Assembly: GCA_036266995.1 (NCBI GenBank)
Contig: DATAWX010000165.1
Coordinates: 1-64,000 of the forward strand
DNA length: 64,000 nt
DNA from: GCA-003244245 sp036266995
Lineage (GTDB): Bacteria; Actinomycetota; Actinomycetes; Mycobacteriales; Pseudonocardiaceae
Direction: 5' to 3'
Part shown: piece after piece, positions 54,172 to 63,191 of the stretch
How the letters are laid out: each line of letters begins with the position of its first letter
Numbering within the stretch: position 1 is the stretch's first letter
Notes under the pieces: model-generated
What the model was told of the DNA's origin: nothing
The model's input: only the letters and a program-made list of their open reading frames with translations
Database searches by the model: none
Made by a program: the position numbers and the translations under genes

Positions 54172-56008
54172 ATGGAACGCTTCGCCGAGGTGGTGCTGCG
54201 GCACCGCGGTGCGGTGGTCCTGCTCTGGCTCGTGCTGCTGGTGGCCGGGGTAGCTGCCGCGGGCGGGCTCAGCGACCGGCTCAGCTTCGACTTCTCGTTA
54301 CCCGGTCAGCCCGGCTACGAGGCTGAGCAGCGGCTGGTCGCCAGCTACGGCGTCAGCTCGGCCGACACCCTCGTCCCGGTGATCACTGTGCCCGACGGCC
54401 AGACCGTGCAGAGTCGTCGCGCCGACGTAACCGCGGTGTTCGACACCGTCCGCGGGAAGCTGCCTGCGCTGCGAGTCGTGGACCTGGCCAGCACCGGCAA
54501 CGACACCTTCGTCTTCGACGGCGGCCGCAGGACGTTCGGATTGGTCCAAGGCGCGGCGCCCACCGGCTTCGGGCCGGGCACCGAGGTGGCCCTGGCTCCC
54601 GTGCTGAAGCAGGCTGCGGCTGAGCGAGGCCTGCAGTCCGGGCTGACGTCTTATGCCATGCTTTCCGCCGGCGGCGGCAGCTCGGGACCCAGCGTGCTGG
54701 TGGAGACCCTGCTCGGCGCGGTGGGTGCGCTGGTCGTGCTCACCTTCGTCTTCGCGTCATTCTTGGCGCTGGTGCCGCTGGTCATCGCGGCGGTCTCGAT
54801 CCTCACCACGTTTCTGCTCGTGCTGGGACTGACCGAGCTGACCGCGGTGAGCTTCGTCGTGCAGTTCCTCATCTCGCTCGTCGGGCTCGGCGTGGCCATC
54901 GACTACTCCTTGCTGCTGGTCTCGCGCTGGCGCGAGGAACGAGCTCACGGCCACGACAATCGGTGCTCACCCTGCTACCGGCTCTGCTGTGCAGCGTCGG
55001 CCCGCGCCTGGACCGGCCGCGGATCCGGCAGGAGGGGATCGCCTCGCGCGGCTGGTCGGCGTGGTCGCGCGCCATCGTGCACCGGCGGTGGCTCGCGGCC
55101 GGTGCCGCGCTGGTGGACGTGCTGCCCCGCACCGAGACCGTGGACAGCGACGGCACCGCAGTGGTCGAGGCCGTGCACGCCGCGGTGCGCACGGCCTCCG
55201 GCGCTGACGTCGGCGTCACCGGTTCGGGCGCCGCCGTGATGGACTACTCCAGCGCCGTCTACGACAACTTCCCCTATGTGCTGCTCATCATCGCCGCCAT
55301 CACGATCGTGGCGCTGGCACGCACGTTCCGCTCGGTGCTGTTGCCGGTGAAGGCCGTGGCGCTGAATCTGGTGTCGTTGGCCGCGGTGTTCGGCTCGGTG
55401 GTGTTCTTCTGGCAGCAGGGCCACGGGTCGCACGCGGTGTTCGGCGTCGCGCCCACCGGCGCCATCTCGTTCTGGCTGCCAGTGATCATTTTCGCGTTCC
55501 TGTTCGGGCTGTCCATGGACTACGAGGTGTTCATCCTGGCGAGGATGCGCGAGGAGTACGACGCCACGGGATCGACCTCGGCCGCGGTGATCAGCGGCCT
55601 GGCCGCACCGGGCGCCTGGTTACCTCGGCCGCGCTCATCCTGTTCTTCTCCTTCGCCGCGCTGGCCTCGGCCCCCGGCACCGACATCAAGGTGCTCGGCA
55701 CCGCTCTCGGGGCAGGCATCCTGATCGACGCGCTGGTGGGGACGCCGGTGACGTTGATCGATACCGTGGGCCGGCAGGTTGCCGTGGTCCGCACCGGCCC
55801 GGACGGCTCCTACCGGATGGCGGTGCCCACTGGCGTATACCTGCTGGTCGCCTCCGCTATCGGGCACCACCCGGGCGCATTCGTCGTCACGGTGGCCGAC
55901 CGCCCCGTAGGGCACGAGTTCGTGCTCCCGGACCTCGATTCCGCCAACACCCGGCTGTCGCGACCTGCGGGGCGGTCAGTGTCCGCACCCGCCCGCTCGG
56001 GACCTTGA
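54172..56008 (+). pseudogene. MMPL-family transporter pseudogene joined to a carboxypeptidase-regulatory-like tail
   Basis: An RND/MMPL lipid or drug exporter broken in several places. Part 1 (54172-54957) runs from MERFAEVVLRHRGAVVLLW to SRWREERAHGHDN. A jump and frame change then leads to LTLLPALLCSVGPRL, losing about 50 residues. A second jump lies at WLAAGAALVDVLPRTETV (a large periplasmic and membrane section gone). A one-base slip follows AVISGLA (homologues read GRTGRLVTSAAL). After GAGILIDALV the MMPL end is replaced by GTPVTLIDTVGRQVAVVRTG and GSYRMAVPTGVYLLVASAIG, a regulatory beta-sandwich found behind MFS exporters. It cannot make a working pump. Confidence 0.85.
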
Positions 56009-56065
56009 CTCCGCTGCGATGAGACCCACTTTTCGGGTCGCCGCGATCCGGGAAGTTCCTATCCC

Positions 56066-57271
56066 ATGGGCAACCAACTGCTTGGGCGGCGATCTGTGGT
56101 CGGCTGGCCCGCCGTCGCTCTCATCGGGGCGGCTTTCGCGATCACCATGCTGGGCACCACGCTTCCCACGCCGCTGTATCCGCTTTACGAGAAAGCGTTC
56201 GGCTTCGGCGAGCTGATCACCACGGTGGTCTTCGCCGCCTACGCGGTGGGGGTCACGGCCGCCCTGCTGGTGTTCGGGCGTTGGTCGGATCAGCTGGGCA
56301 GGCGACCGATGCTGCACGCGGGTCTGGCCCTGTCCGGTCTTTCCGCCATCGTGTTTCTGCTGGCAGGAGACCTGGGTTGGCTCGTCGTCGGCCGGGTGCT
56401 GTCCGGTCTGTCGGCCGGCATCTTCACCGGGACGGCGACCGCGACGATCGTCGACCTTGCTCCGGATCACGGCAAGGCACGGGCGAGTCTGATCGCGGCG
56501 GCGGTGAACATGGGTGGCCTCGGCGCGGGGCCGCTGCTGTCCGGGATCCTCGCGCAGTACGCCCCGCTGCCGCTGACCCTGTGCTTCGCCGTCGATCTGG
56601 TGCTCGTCATGGTCGCCGTGGCCGGCATTCACGCCGTCGGCGAGCCGGTGCGCCGCGCCGACACGCCCCGCCTGCGACCACAGAAGATCGATGTGCCGGT
56701 CGAGATTCGCGGCGTGTTCACCAGGGCGGTGATCGCCGGCTTCGCCGGATTCGCGGTGCTCGGCTTGTTCACCGCGGTGTCTCCGGCGTTCCTGGCGACG
56801 GTGCTGCACGACACCAATCACGCACTCACCGGTGCGGTGGTGATCTCCGTGTTCCTCGCCTCCACGATCGGTCAGGCGCTGTCGTCAACCATCGGCGAGC
56901 AGCGCGCCCTCATCGTGGGGTGCGTCGGCCTCATCGCGGGGATGATTCTGGTGGGGGCAAGCCTGCCCATCCGTTCGCTGGCGGTGTTCATCGTAGGAGG
57001 TGTGATCGCCGGACTCGGCCAAGGCCTGAGCTTCCGGGCTGGGCTTGGCGCAGTGACCGGCGCCGCGCCGCCGGACAAGCGCGGTGAGATCACCTCAAGC
57101 TACTTCGTGATGCTCTATGTCGGTATCTCGATCCCGGTGATCGGCGTGGGCGCCGCGGCGAGCGCCTTCGGCCTCATCGTCGCCGGCGTGGTGTTCGCCG
57201 CACTCGTCGCGATCCTCGCCGCCGTCGCGCTCGCACTACTTGGTGCGCAACAGGTCGCCGTAGCCAGGTGA
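56066..57271 (+). CDS. MFS transporter
   Basis: A 401-residue twelve-helix major facilitator. The loop motif FGRWSDQLGRRPMLHAGLAL marks the D-R-x-G-R-R signature between helices 2 and 3. Helices begin with VGWPAVALIGAAFAITMLGT and end VVFAALVAILAAVALALL. It probably exports a drug or small metabolite; substrate unknown. The stop TGA is the first three bases of the 66-bp repeat copy 2. Confidence 0.85.
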   Translation: MGNQLLGRRSVVGWPAVALIGAAFAITMLGTTLPTPLYPLYEKAFGFGELITTVVFAAYAVGVTAALLVFGRWSDQLGRRPMLHAGLALSGLSAIVFLLAGDLGWLVVGRVLSGLSAGIFTGTATATIVDLAPDHGKARASLIAAAVNMGGLGAGPLLSGILAQYAPLPLTLCFAVDLVLVMVAVAGIHAVGEPVRRADTPRLRPQKIDVPVEIRGVFTRAVIAGFAGFAVLGLFTAVSPAFLATVLHDTNHALTGAVVISVFLASTIGQALSSTIGEQRALIVGCVGLIAGMILVGASLPIRSLAVFIVGGVIAGLGQGLSFRAGLGAVTGAAPPDKRGEITSSYFVMLYVGISIPVIGVGAAASAFGLIVAGVVFAALVAILAAVALALLGAQQVAVAR

Positions 57272-57334
57272 TCACCGTTGATGTGCCGGGGGCGACATCG
57301 CGTGTCGTCCTAGGCACCCAAACGGTGATCAACC
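57269..57334 (-). repeat. 66-bp imperfect palindromic repeat, copy 2
   Basis: Reverse complement begins GGTTGATCACCGTTTGGGTG and aligns without gaps over 66 bases to 23586-23651 (about 48 identities). The ends TGATCAC/GTGATCA are palindromic, with a GCGACA/TGTCGT-type core. The repeat provides the stop codon of the MFS gene. Confidence 0.75.
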
Positions 57335-57421
57335 ATCCGAAACGCTGGAGACCACGAGGAGGCCACCACGCGGTAGCGTGCAGCAGGCGAAGCGGTAAGA
57401 CGCAGGGGATGGGACGGACCG

Positions 57422-59173
57422 GTGCAGCAAGCCCAGCGCGAGCAGCAGGCCATCGGTGGAGCGATCCCTGGACAGCTTGGGCCGGCGCAGCGCGTGGCGG
57501 ACTGGCAGCGGTTGGCCGGCGAGCAGTTCGACATCGTGGTCATCGGTGGCGGTGTGGTCGGTTCCGGTGCGGCGTTGGACGCCGCCACCCGGGGCCTGAA
57601 GGTGGCCCTGGTGGAAGCGCGAGACCTGGCCTCGGGGACATCGAGCCGGTCGTCGAAGCTGTTCCACGGCGGCCTGCGGTACCTGGAGCAACTGGAGTTC
57701 GGGTTGGTCCGCGAGGCGCTGCGGGAGCGGGAGTTGATGCTCACCCGGCTGGCGCCGCACCTGGTCAAACCGGTGAGTTTCCTGTACCCGCTGGCCCACC
57801 GGCTCTGGGAACGACCCTACGTCGCCGCCGGGTTGGCGCTCTACCAGACGCTGGGTGGAGCCCGATCGGTGCCGGGTCAACGCCACCTCACCCGGGCGGG
57901 AGCATTGCGGCTGGCCCCGGCCCTGAAACGCGACACCCTCGTCGGCGGGGTGCACTACTACGACGCGATCACCGATGATGCCCGGCACACCATGACGGTG
58001 GCTCGCACTGCCGCTCAGTACGGCGCGGTGGTGCGCAGCTCCACCCAGGTCATCGGCTTCCTGCGGGAGGCGGATCGGATCTGCGGAGTTCGCGTGCGCG
58101 ACTGCGAGACCGGCGACGAGACCGACGTCGACGCGCACGCGGTACTCAACTGCACCGGGGTGTGGACCGACGAGATTCAGCGGTTGTCCGGCGGTCGGGG
58201 CCGGTTCCGGATACGCCCCTCCAAAGGGGTGCACATCGTGGTGCCGAGGGACCGCATCGTGGCGGAGAGCGGGCTGATCCTGCGCACCGCGACGTCGGTG
58301 CTGTTCGTCATCCCGTGGCGCAGCCATTGGATCGTCGGCACCACGGACACCAGTTGGAGCCTCGACCTGGCGCACCCCGCGGCCACGCGTGCGGACATCG
58401 ACTACCTGCTGGACACGGTCAACTCGGTGCTCGCCACGCCGCTGACCGATGGTGACATCGAGGGCGTCTACGCCGGCTTGCGGCCGCTGCTGGTGGGGGA
58501 GAGCGAGGAGACCTCGCGGCTGTCCCGGGAACACGCGGTCGCCCGGGTGGCGCCCGGGCTGGTCGCCATCGCGGGCGGCAAATACACCACCTACCGGGTG
58601 ATGGCTGCCGACGCGGTGGACAAGGCAGTGCCCGATCTACCGGGTCGGGTTGCTCCCTCGATCACCGACAAGGTGCCGCTGCTGGGCGCGGATGGATACC
58701 ACGCATTGGTCAACCAGGCCGATACGCTAGCCGCCCGGCACGGCCTGCACCCCTACCGGCTGCGGCACCTGCTGAACCGTTACGGCTCGTCGGTGCACCA
58801 GGTGCTGGCTCCTGCCGTGGACCGCCGAGACCTGCTCGCGCCACTGCGCGAGGCGCCGGACTACCTCAGGGTTGAGGTGGTCTACGCCGCCAGCCATGAG
58901 GGGGCCCTGCACCTGGAGGATGTGCTTACCCGGCGTACCCGGATCTCGATCGAGTATCCGCACCGCGGTGAATCGTGCGCCGCTGAGGTCGCCGACCTGA
59001 TGGGCGAGGTGCTGGGCTGGACGATGGCAGCGCGGCACCGGGAGGTGGAGATCTACCTCGCTCGGGTGGCCGCCGAGCGCAGCTCGCAGCGCGAGCCCGA
59101 CGACTCCACCGCCGACGCCTGCCGCGCCGCCGCCCCCGACCCCCGGTCCCTGCTTCTCGCGCCGGTCAGCTGA
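57422..59173 (+). CDS. glpD: glycerol-3-phosphate dehydrogenase (aerobic, GlpD2-like)
   Basis: Membrane-associated FAD enzyme passing electrons from glycerol-3-phosphate to menaquinone. 583 residues with a GTG start. FAD motif DIVVIGGGVVGSGAALDAAT, GTSSRSSKLFHGGLRYLEQL, SKGVHIVVPRD, VGTTDTSW and the late GGKYTTYRVMAADAVDKAV are all present, with the C-terminal DAO_C domain complete. It pairs functionally with glpK at 52.5 kb. Its last 8 bases overlap the end of accA on the other strand. Confidence 0.95.
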   Translation: MQQAQREQQAIGGAIPGQLGPAQRVADWQRLAGEQFDIVVIGGGVVGSGAALDAATRGLKVALVEARDLASGTSSRSSKLFHGGLRYLEQLEFGLVREALRERELMLTRLAPHLVKPVSFLYPLAHRLWERPYVAAGLALYQTLGGARSVPGQRHLTRAGALRLAPALKRDTLVGGVHYYDAITDDARHTMTVARTAAQYGAVVRSSTQVIGFLREADRICGVRVRDCETGDETDVDAHAVLNCTGVWTDEIQRLSGGRGRFRIRPSKGVHIVVPRDRIVAESGLILRTATSVLFVIPWRSHWIVGTTDTSWSLDLAHPAATRADIDYLLDTVNSVLATPLTDGDIEGVYAGLRPLLVGESEETSRLSREHAVARVAPGLVAIAGGKYTTYRVMAADAVDKAVPDLPGRVAPSITDKVPLLGADGYHALVNQADTLAARHGLHPYRLRHLLNRYGSSVHQVLAPAVDRRDLLAPLREAPDYLRVEVVYAASHEGALHLEDVLTRRTRISIEYPHRGESCAAEVADLMGEVLGWTMAARHREVEIYLARVAAERSSQREPDDSTADACRAAAPDPRSLLLAPVS

Positions 59174-60929
59174 TCTGGCAGAGGATGGTGCCCTGGGTGA
59201 CCGTGGTGCCGGTCTGCGCAGTGAGGGCGGTGATGGTCCCGGCGGTGTGCGCGGTGACCGGGTTCTCCATCTTCATCGCCTCGAGCACCACGATGAGGTC
59301 CCCGGCGCGGACCCGGTCTCCTTCGGCGACCGCGACCTTGACGACGGTGCCCTGCATCGGCGCGACGACCGCGTCGCCCGGTACGGCGGCGGCCCGGCCA
59401 CCACCGCGCTTGCGGGGGGTGGCCCGGGCAGCACCTCGCGGGGCGAGATCACCCGGCAGCGACACCTCCAGGCGTCGGCCGCCGACCTCCACGACCACGG
59501 TCTGGCGTGGCGCCTCCGGCGGCCCTTCTTCGACGGCTCCATAGGGTTGGAACTGTGCCGAGAAGTCGGTCTCGATCCACCGGGTGTGCACGGTGAAATG
59601 ATCGGCGTCGGTGGCGGCGAAGGCAGGATCGTCGACGACTGCCCGGTGAAACGGGATGACGGTGGGTAGGCCCTCGACGGTGAACTCGGCCAGTGCCCGC
59701 CGGGCCCGGGCCAGCGCCTGCTCTCGATCCGCGCCGACGACGATGAGCTTGGCCAGCATCGAGTCGAACTGGTCGCCGATGACGGTGCCGGCGCGGACCC
59801 CGGCGTCGAGTCGTACGCCCGGCCCGGACGGCGGATCGAAGACCGTGACGACACCGGGAACGGGGAGGAATCCCCGGGCCGGGTCCTCGGCGTTGATCCG
59901 GAACTCGATGGCGTGGCCGCGTGATGGCGGATCGCAGCGCAGGGTCAGCTTCTCGCCGGCCGCGATCCGGAACTGCTCGCGCACCAGGTCCAGCCCGGTG
60001 GTTTCCTCCGACACCGGGTGTTCGACCTGCAGCCGGGTGTTCACTTCGAGGAAGGAGACGGTGCCGTCGGCGCCCACCAGGAACTCGACGGTGCCCGCGC
60101 CGGTGTAGCCCGCCTCGGCACAGATCGCCCGGGCCGCCTCGTAGATGGTGTGGCGCTGCTCGTCGGACAGAAACGGTGCTGGGGCCTCCTCGACCAGCTT
60201 CTGGTGGCGACGTTGCAGGGTGCAGTCCCGGGTACCGACGATGACGATGTTGCCGTGCTGATCGGCCAGCACCTGCGCCTCGACGTGGCGGGGTCTGTCC
60301 AGGTAACGCTCCACGAAGCACTCGCCGCGGCCGAAGGCCGAGACGGCCTCACGCACCGCGGAGTCGAACAGCTCGGGGATCTCGGCGATGGTGTGGGCCA
60401 CTCTCAGGCCGCGCCCGCCACCGCCGAAGGCGGCCTTGATCGCCACCGGCAGACCGTGTTCAGTCGCGAAGGCCACCACCTCGTCGGGACCGGACACGGG
60501 ATCCCTCGTGCCCGGTACCAGCGGCGCTCCCGCTTTACTGGCCAGCTGCCGGGCGGTGATCTTGTCGCCCAGATCCCGGATCGCTTGCGGCGACGGTCCG
60601 ATCCAGGTCAGCTCGGCATCGATCACGGCCTGGGCGAAGTCGGCGTTCTCGGCGAGGAACCCGTACCCGGGGTGCACCGAGTCCGCGCCGGCCCGGGCCG
60701 CGACGTCGAGGAGCTTGGCCTGAGCGAGGTAGCTGCCCGCGGCGCTGGCCGCACCCAACGCGAACGCCTCGTCGGCCAGCGTGACGAACGGAGCGTCCCG
60801 ATCGCCATCGGCGTAGACGGCGACGCTGGTCAACCCGGCATCCCGGCAGGCCCGGATCACCCGTACCGCGATCTCCCCGCGGTTGGCGATGAGCACCTTG
60901 CGCAGGGCTGGCGGGATGAGCTGCGGCAC
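59166..60929 (-). CDS. accA: acyl-CoA carboxylase alpha subunit (biotin carboxylase + BCCP)
   Basis: Carboxylates its own biotin for acetyl/propionyl-CoA carboxylase, feeding fatty-acid and polyketide synthesis. 587 residues with a GTG start. Biotin carboxylase domain: KVLIANRGEIAVRVIRACRD, KAAFGGGGRGLRV, FLEVNTRLQVEHPVSEETTG. A Pro/Arg-rich linker follows, then the biotinyl domain with VVLEAMKMENPVTAH, the Lys being the biotin site. It corresponds to AccA3 (Rv3285). The epsilon subunit lies 1.8 kb upstream in the same direction; a beta subunit is not in the window. Confidence 0.95.
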   Translation of the reverse strand: MPQLIPPALRKVLIANRGEIAVRVIRACRDAGLTSVAVYADGDRDAPFVTLADEAFALGAASAAGSYLAQAKLLDVAARAGADSVHPGYGFLAENADFAQAVIDAELTWIGPSPQAIRDLGDKITARQLASKAGAPLVPGTRDPVSGPDEVVAFATEHGLPVAIKAAFGGGGRGLRVAHTIAEIPELFDSAVREAVSAFGRGECFVERYLDRPRHVEAQVLADQHGNIVIVGTRDCTLQRRHQKLVEEAPAPFLSDEQRHTIYEAARAICAEAGYTGAGTVEFLVGADGTVSFLEVNTRLQVEHPVSEETTGLDLVREQFRIAAGEKLTLRCDPPSRGHAIEFRINAEDPARGFLPVPGVVTVFDPPSGPGVRLDAGVRAGTVIGDQFDSMLAKLIVVGADREQALARARRALAEFTVEGLPTVIPFHRAVVDDPAFAATDADHFTVHTRWIETDFSAQFQPYGAVEEGPPEAPRQTVVVEVGGRRLEVSLPGDLAPRGAARATPRKRGGGRAAAVPGDAVVAPMQGTVVKVAVAEGDRVRAGDLIVVLEAMKMENPVTAHTAGTITALTAQTGTTVTQGTILCQIS

Positions 60930-61046
60930 CGGTGCCTCCTGGGCTCGGTCACGGTTCTATCGGGACAAGAACGGGTCACGTACCGGTAGCTTGCCGAACC
61001 GTCGACCGTCCTGCAGATCTTCAGTAACCAACTCGTGCACGCGAAT

Positions 61047-61478
61047 TCAGTGTGGTAGCCCGCGCACGGTGCGCTTGATGCGGGCGAGCATCGCGGCCGC
61101 GCCGCGGAGTCGGAGTGGGCTCACCGCGTCGGCGAGCCCGAACTGGAGGTAGAAGTCGTCCGGCGTGTCAAGCACGGTCGCCACCGGCTCGCCGTCGAGT
61201 CCGGCGTGCAGGATCGCCGCGAGCCCGCGGGTGGTGGGTGCTTCCGCTGGTGCATCGAAGTACAGGTGCACCAGGTCGTCGGTCACCTCGACGGCCAGGT
61301 ACAGCGGGGACTGGCACTCGGGTACCCGCTGCATCGAATCGTGTGCCAGCTGCGGTGGCAGCTCGGGCAGCTCCCCAGCCAGCTCCACCAGCAGCTGCAG
61401 TCGCTCGGAAGGGCTGACTTCGGTGAACTCCTCCGCCAGCTCGGCCAGCCGTGGCGCCAACGTGGCCGGCGTGCTCAT
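61047..61478 (-). CDS. sufE: SufE family sulfur-acceptor protein
   Basis: A 143-residue protein; ATG at 61478 gives MSTPATLAPRLAELAEEF. The SufE fold is recognised from LVELAGELPELPPQL, the active Cys in RVPECQSPLYLAVEV and GLAAILHAGLDG. It takes persulfide sulfur from a cysteine desulfurase for Fe-S assembly. In mycobacteria it is next to sseA (sulfurtransferase), which is absent here. Same strand as accA and maf, probably one transcript. Confidence 0.9.
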   Translation of the reverse strand: MSTPATLAPRLAELAEEFTEVSPSERLQLLVELAGELPELPPQLAHDSMQRVPECQSPLYLAVEVTDDLVHLYFDAPAEAPTTRGLAAILHAGLDGEPVATVLDTPDDFYLQFGLADAVSPLRLRGAAAMLARIKRTVRGLPH

Positions 61479-61530
61479 CTTCGCTGTCCTTTCCTCGCCG
61501 AACGGGGACACTGCTGACGGTGCCACAGGA

Positions 61531-62160
61531 TTACGACCACAGCGAGACCACGGGCACTTCGATCTCGGCGAGCAGCCGCCGGGTCAGTGGCAGGCTGATG
61601 CCGATCACGCTGGACGGGTCACCGTCGATCCCGTCGACGAACCAGCCGCCCCGCCCGTCCAGGGTGAACCCGCCGGCCACCTGCAGCGGTTCGCCGGTGC
61701 CCACGTAGGCGGCGATCTCCTCAGTCGACGGGGTACCGAAGCGGATGACAGTGCTCTGCGCGCCGCTGGCGACTGCGGTGCGGACGCCCTGGTCGAGGCG
61801 TACCACGGCGTGCCCGGTGAGCAGCTCGCCGGTGCCGCCGGCCATCGCCCGCCAGCGCCGAAACGCGGCGTCGGGAAAGCCGGGCTTGCCGACCAGCTCG
61901 CCACCGAAGTGCAGCATCGAGTCGCACCCGACGACCACCGCGTCGGGATGCTCAGTGGCGATGCCCGTCGCAACGGCGTCAGCCTTCGCGTTCGCCAGCG
62001 CGGTCACGAGCTCCGCCGGTTTCGCATCGGGCAGGGCGGCGGCCACGGCGTCCTCGTCGACTCCGGATACCCGCACCACCGGGTCGACCCCAGCGCCGCG
62101 GAGCACGGCGAGCCGGGCGGGGGATGCGGACGCGAGGACCACCACCCGGCGGTCAGCCAC
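61531..62160 (-). CDS. maf: Maf-like nucleoside triphosphate pyrophosphatase
   Basis: Hydrolyses non-canonical or modified nucleotides (dTTP/UTP/m5CTP-type) to monophosphates. 209 residues, GTG start. Motifs: VLASASPARLAVLRGAGV, ALANAKADAVA, VVGCDSMLHFGGELVGKPGF with the catalytic acid region and a late FTLDGRGGWFVDGIDGDPSS. Overlaps the MaoC-like gene by 8 bases. Matches Rv3282. Confidence 0.92.
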   Translation of the reverse strand: MADRRVVVLASASPARLAVLRGAGVDPVVRVSGVDEDAVAAALPDAKPAELVTALANAKADAVATGIATEHPDAVVVGCDSMLHFGGELVGKPGFPDAAFRRWRAMAGGTGELLTGHAVVRLDQGVRTAVASGAQSTVIRFGTPSTEEIAAYVGTGEPLQVAGGFTLDGRGGWFVDGIDGDPSSVIGISLPLTRRLLAEIEVPVVSLWS

Positions 62161-62596
62161 GGGTGGCGAACATGCCGGTGAACGTCATCCGCAGCACGCA
62201 GTCCTCGCCGCGGTGCGCGGAGCCGACGATCTCTAGCAGGCCGAGGCCCGGACGGCTGCGGGAGCGGCGGGCACCGATTACTTCGAGCTGCATGCGCAGC
62301 AGGTCGCCGGGGAATACCGGCGCCAGCCATGACATATCACGGCCGCCCGGCGAGCCCTGCGAGGTGGAATCGGCCAGCACCGTGTCCACGTACGCGCGCA
62401 TCCACAGGCACGCGGTGAACCACCCCGACGCGCACAGCCCGCCCAGCACCGAGCGCTTGGCTGCCTCCTCGTCCAGGTGGAACGGCTGCGGATCGAACCT
62501 CTGGCTAAACGCCAGCATCTCCTCCCGATCGACCTTGACCTCGCCAAGATCGATCACGGTGCCCGGCTGCAGGTCCTCGAACGCGATCGTGGCCAT
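62153..62596 (-). CDS. MaoC-like dehydratase
   Basis: A 147-residue hot-dog fold protein. FEDLQPGTVIDLGEVKVDREEMLAF at the start is typical of the MaoC N-terminal/R-hydratase family; FDPQPFHLDEEAAKRSVLGG carries the conserved D-x-x-P-x-H catalytic site, followed by GLCASGWFTACLWMRAYVDT. It hydrates enoyl-CoA substrates; the specific acyl chain is unknown. ATG at 62596. It sits inside the acyl-CoA carboxylase gene string, consistent with acyl-CoA metabolism. Confidence 0.9.
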   Translation of the reverse strand: MATIAFEDLQPGTVIDLGEVKVDREEMLAFSQRFDPQPFHLDEEAAKRSVLGGLCASGWFTACLWMRAYVDTVLADSTSQGSPGGRDMSWLAPVFPGDLLRMQLEVIGARRSRSRPGLGLLEIVGSAHRGEDCVLRMTFTGMFATRG

Positions 62597-62633
62597 ACCC
62601 CGATCCTGCCACCGCTGCCTGGAAAGCCCTCAG

Positions 62634-62699
62634 GCTCCCGAACTCCACAGCAGAGCTCTTGTGCAGGCTTCAGACAGCGCTGCTGTGGAGTTCGGGAGC
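62634..62699. repeat. perfect 20-bp inverted repeat, likely hairpin terminator
   Basis: GCTCCCGAACTCCACAGCAG at 62634-62653 and its exact reverse complement at 62680-62699, with a 26-base loop. It lies between the accE stop and the maoC start. No U-tract follows. A transcript stem of this strength should separate or attenuate the two genes. Confidence 0.75.
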
Positions 62700-62710
62700 T
62701 GTGGGGCTGA

Positions 62711-62917
62711 TCATCTGTTGCGCCAGGCTCCACGACTGGGATGCGGGCAGCGTCGCAGCCGGTGTGCAGGGTCGGCCCAGGCATTGCGTGGCGACGGCTG
62801 CTGGGCAGCGACGCTCGCCGCCTGTGCGAGCACCACTATCAGCGCGGCCAGCTCATGGTCGGATGGCTCACCCCGGCCGATCTGCACCCCAGGTGCTGGG
62901 GTCACGGGTTCATTCAT
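62711..62917 (-). CDS. accE: acyl-CoA carboxylase epsilon subunit
   Basis: A 68-residue protein; ATG at 62917 (a GTG two codons earlier is possible). The family core is VQIGRGEPSDHELAALIVVL, followed by the C-terminal NAWADPAHRLR. AccE stabilises the alpha-beta carboxylase complex in actinobacteria and is normally encoded beside the beta subunit accD. Here the gene directly before it is a 71-residue unknown that overlaps its start by eight bases, so accD is missing from its usual place. Confidence 0.85.
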   Translation of the reverse strand: MNEPVTPAPGVQIGRGEPSDHELAALIVVLAQAASVAAQQPSPRNAWADPAHRLRRCPHPSRGAWRNR

Positions 62918-63125
62918 GGGCACCAGATTCGAAATGTAGCTTGCTCGTCAGTTGGTTCACCTTCTGGTCGTCGAGCACCACGGTAGACCGGATCGAGCCC
63001 TCCAGTGTCAGCCAGATCCGGGCCGATCGTCCGAGGCCTTGCCGGGTGATGATCAGAGTGGATGGCCCGTCCTCGGGGGTCTGCACCCGCATGGTGGCGC
63101 GGTAGGTCTCGTCCGGCGTGCTCAC
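62910..63125 (-). CDS. 71-residue protein of unknown function preceding accE
   Basis: GTG at 63125 is preceded by AGGAGG with six-base spacing, the ideal ribosome site. The peptide contains MRVQTPEDGPSTLIITRQG and ARIWLTLEGSIRSTVVLDDQ, suggesting a small beta-rich fold. No family is recognised. It overlaps accE by eight bases and is therefore translationally coupled. It occupies the place expected for accD. Confidence 0.65.
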   Translation of the reverse strand: MSTPDETYRATMRVQTPEDGPSTLIITRQGLGRSARIWLTLEGSIRSTVVLDDQKVNQLTSKLHFESGAHE

Positions 63126-63147
63126 CAGCGTCCTCCTGTACGTGGTG

Positions 63148-63191
63148 CCGCCGTTCGGCCCGGATGAGGGGAGTCACGGGCCGAACGGCGG
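63148..63191. repeat. perfect 15-bp inverted repeat upstream of the accE operon
   Basis: CCGCCGTTCGGCCCG (63148-63162) and its exact reverse complement (63177-63191) around a 14-base loop. It lies between the divergent 71-residue gene and the DUF5753 regulator, 22 bases before the GTG of the former. It may be an operator, an attenuating leader hairpin or the terminator of an earlier arrangement. The remaining gap to 63410 shows nothing clear. Confidence 0.6.
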
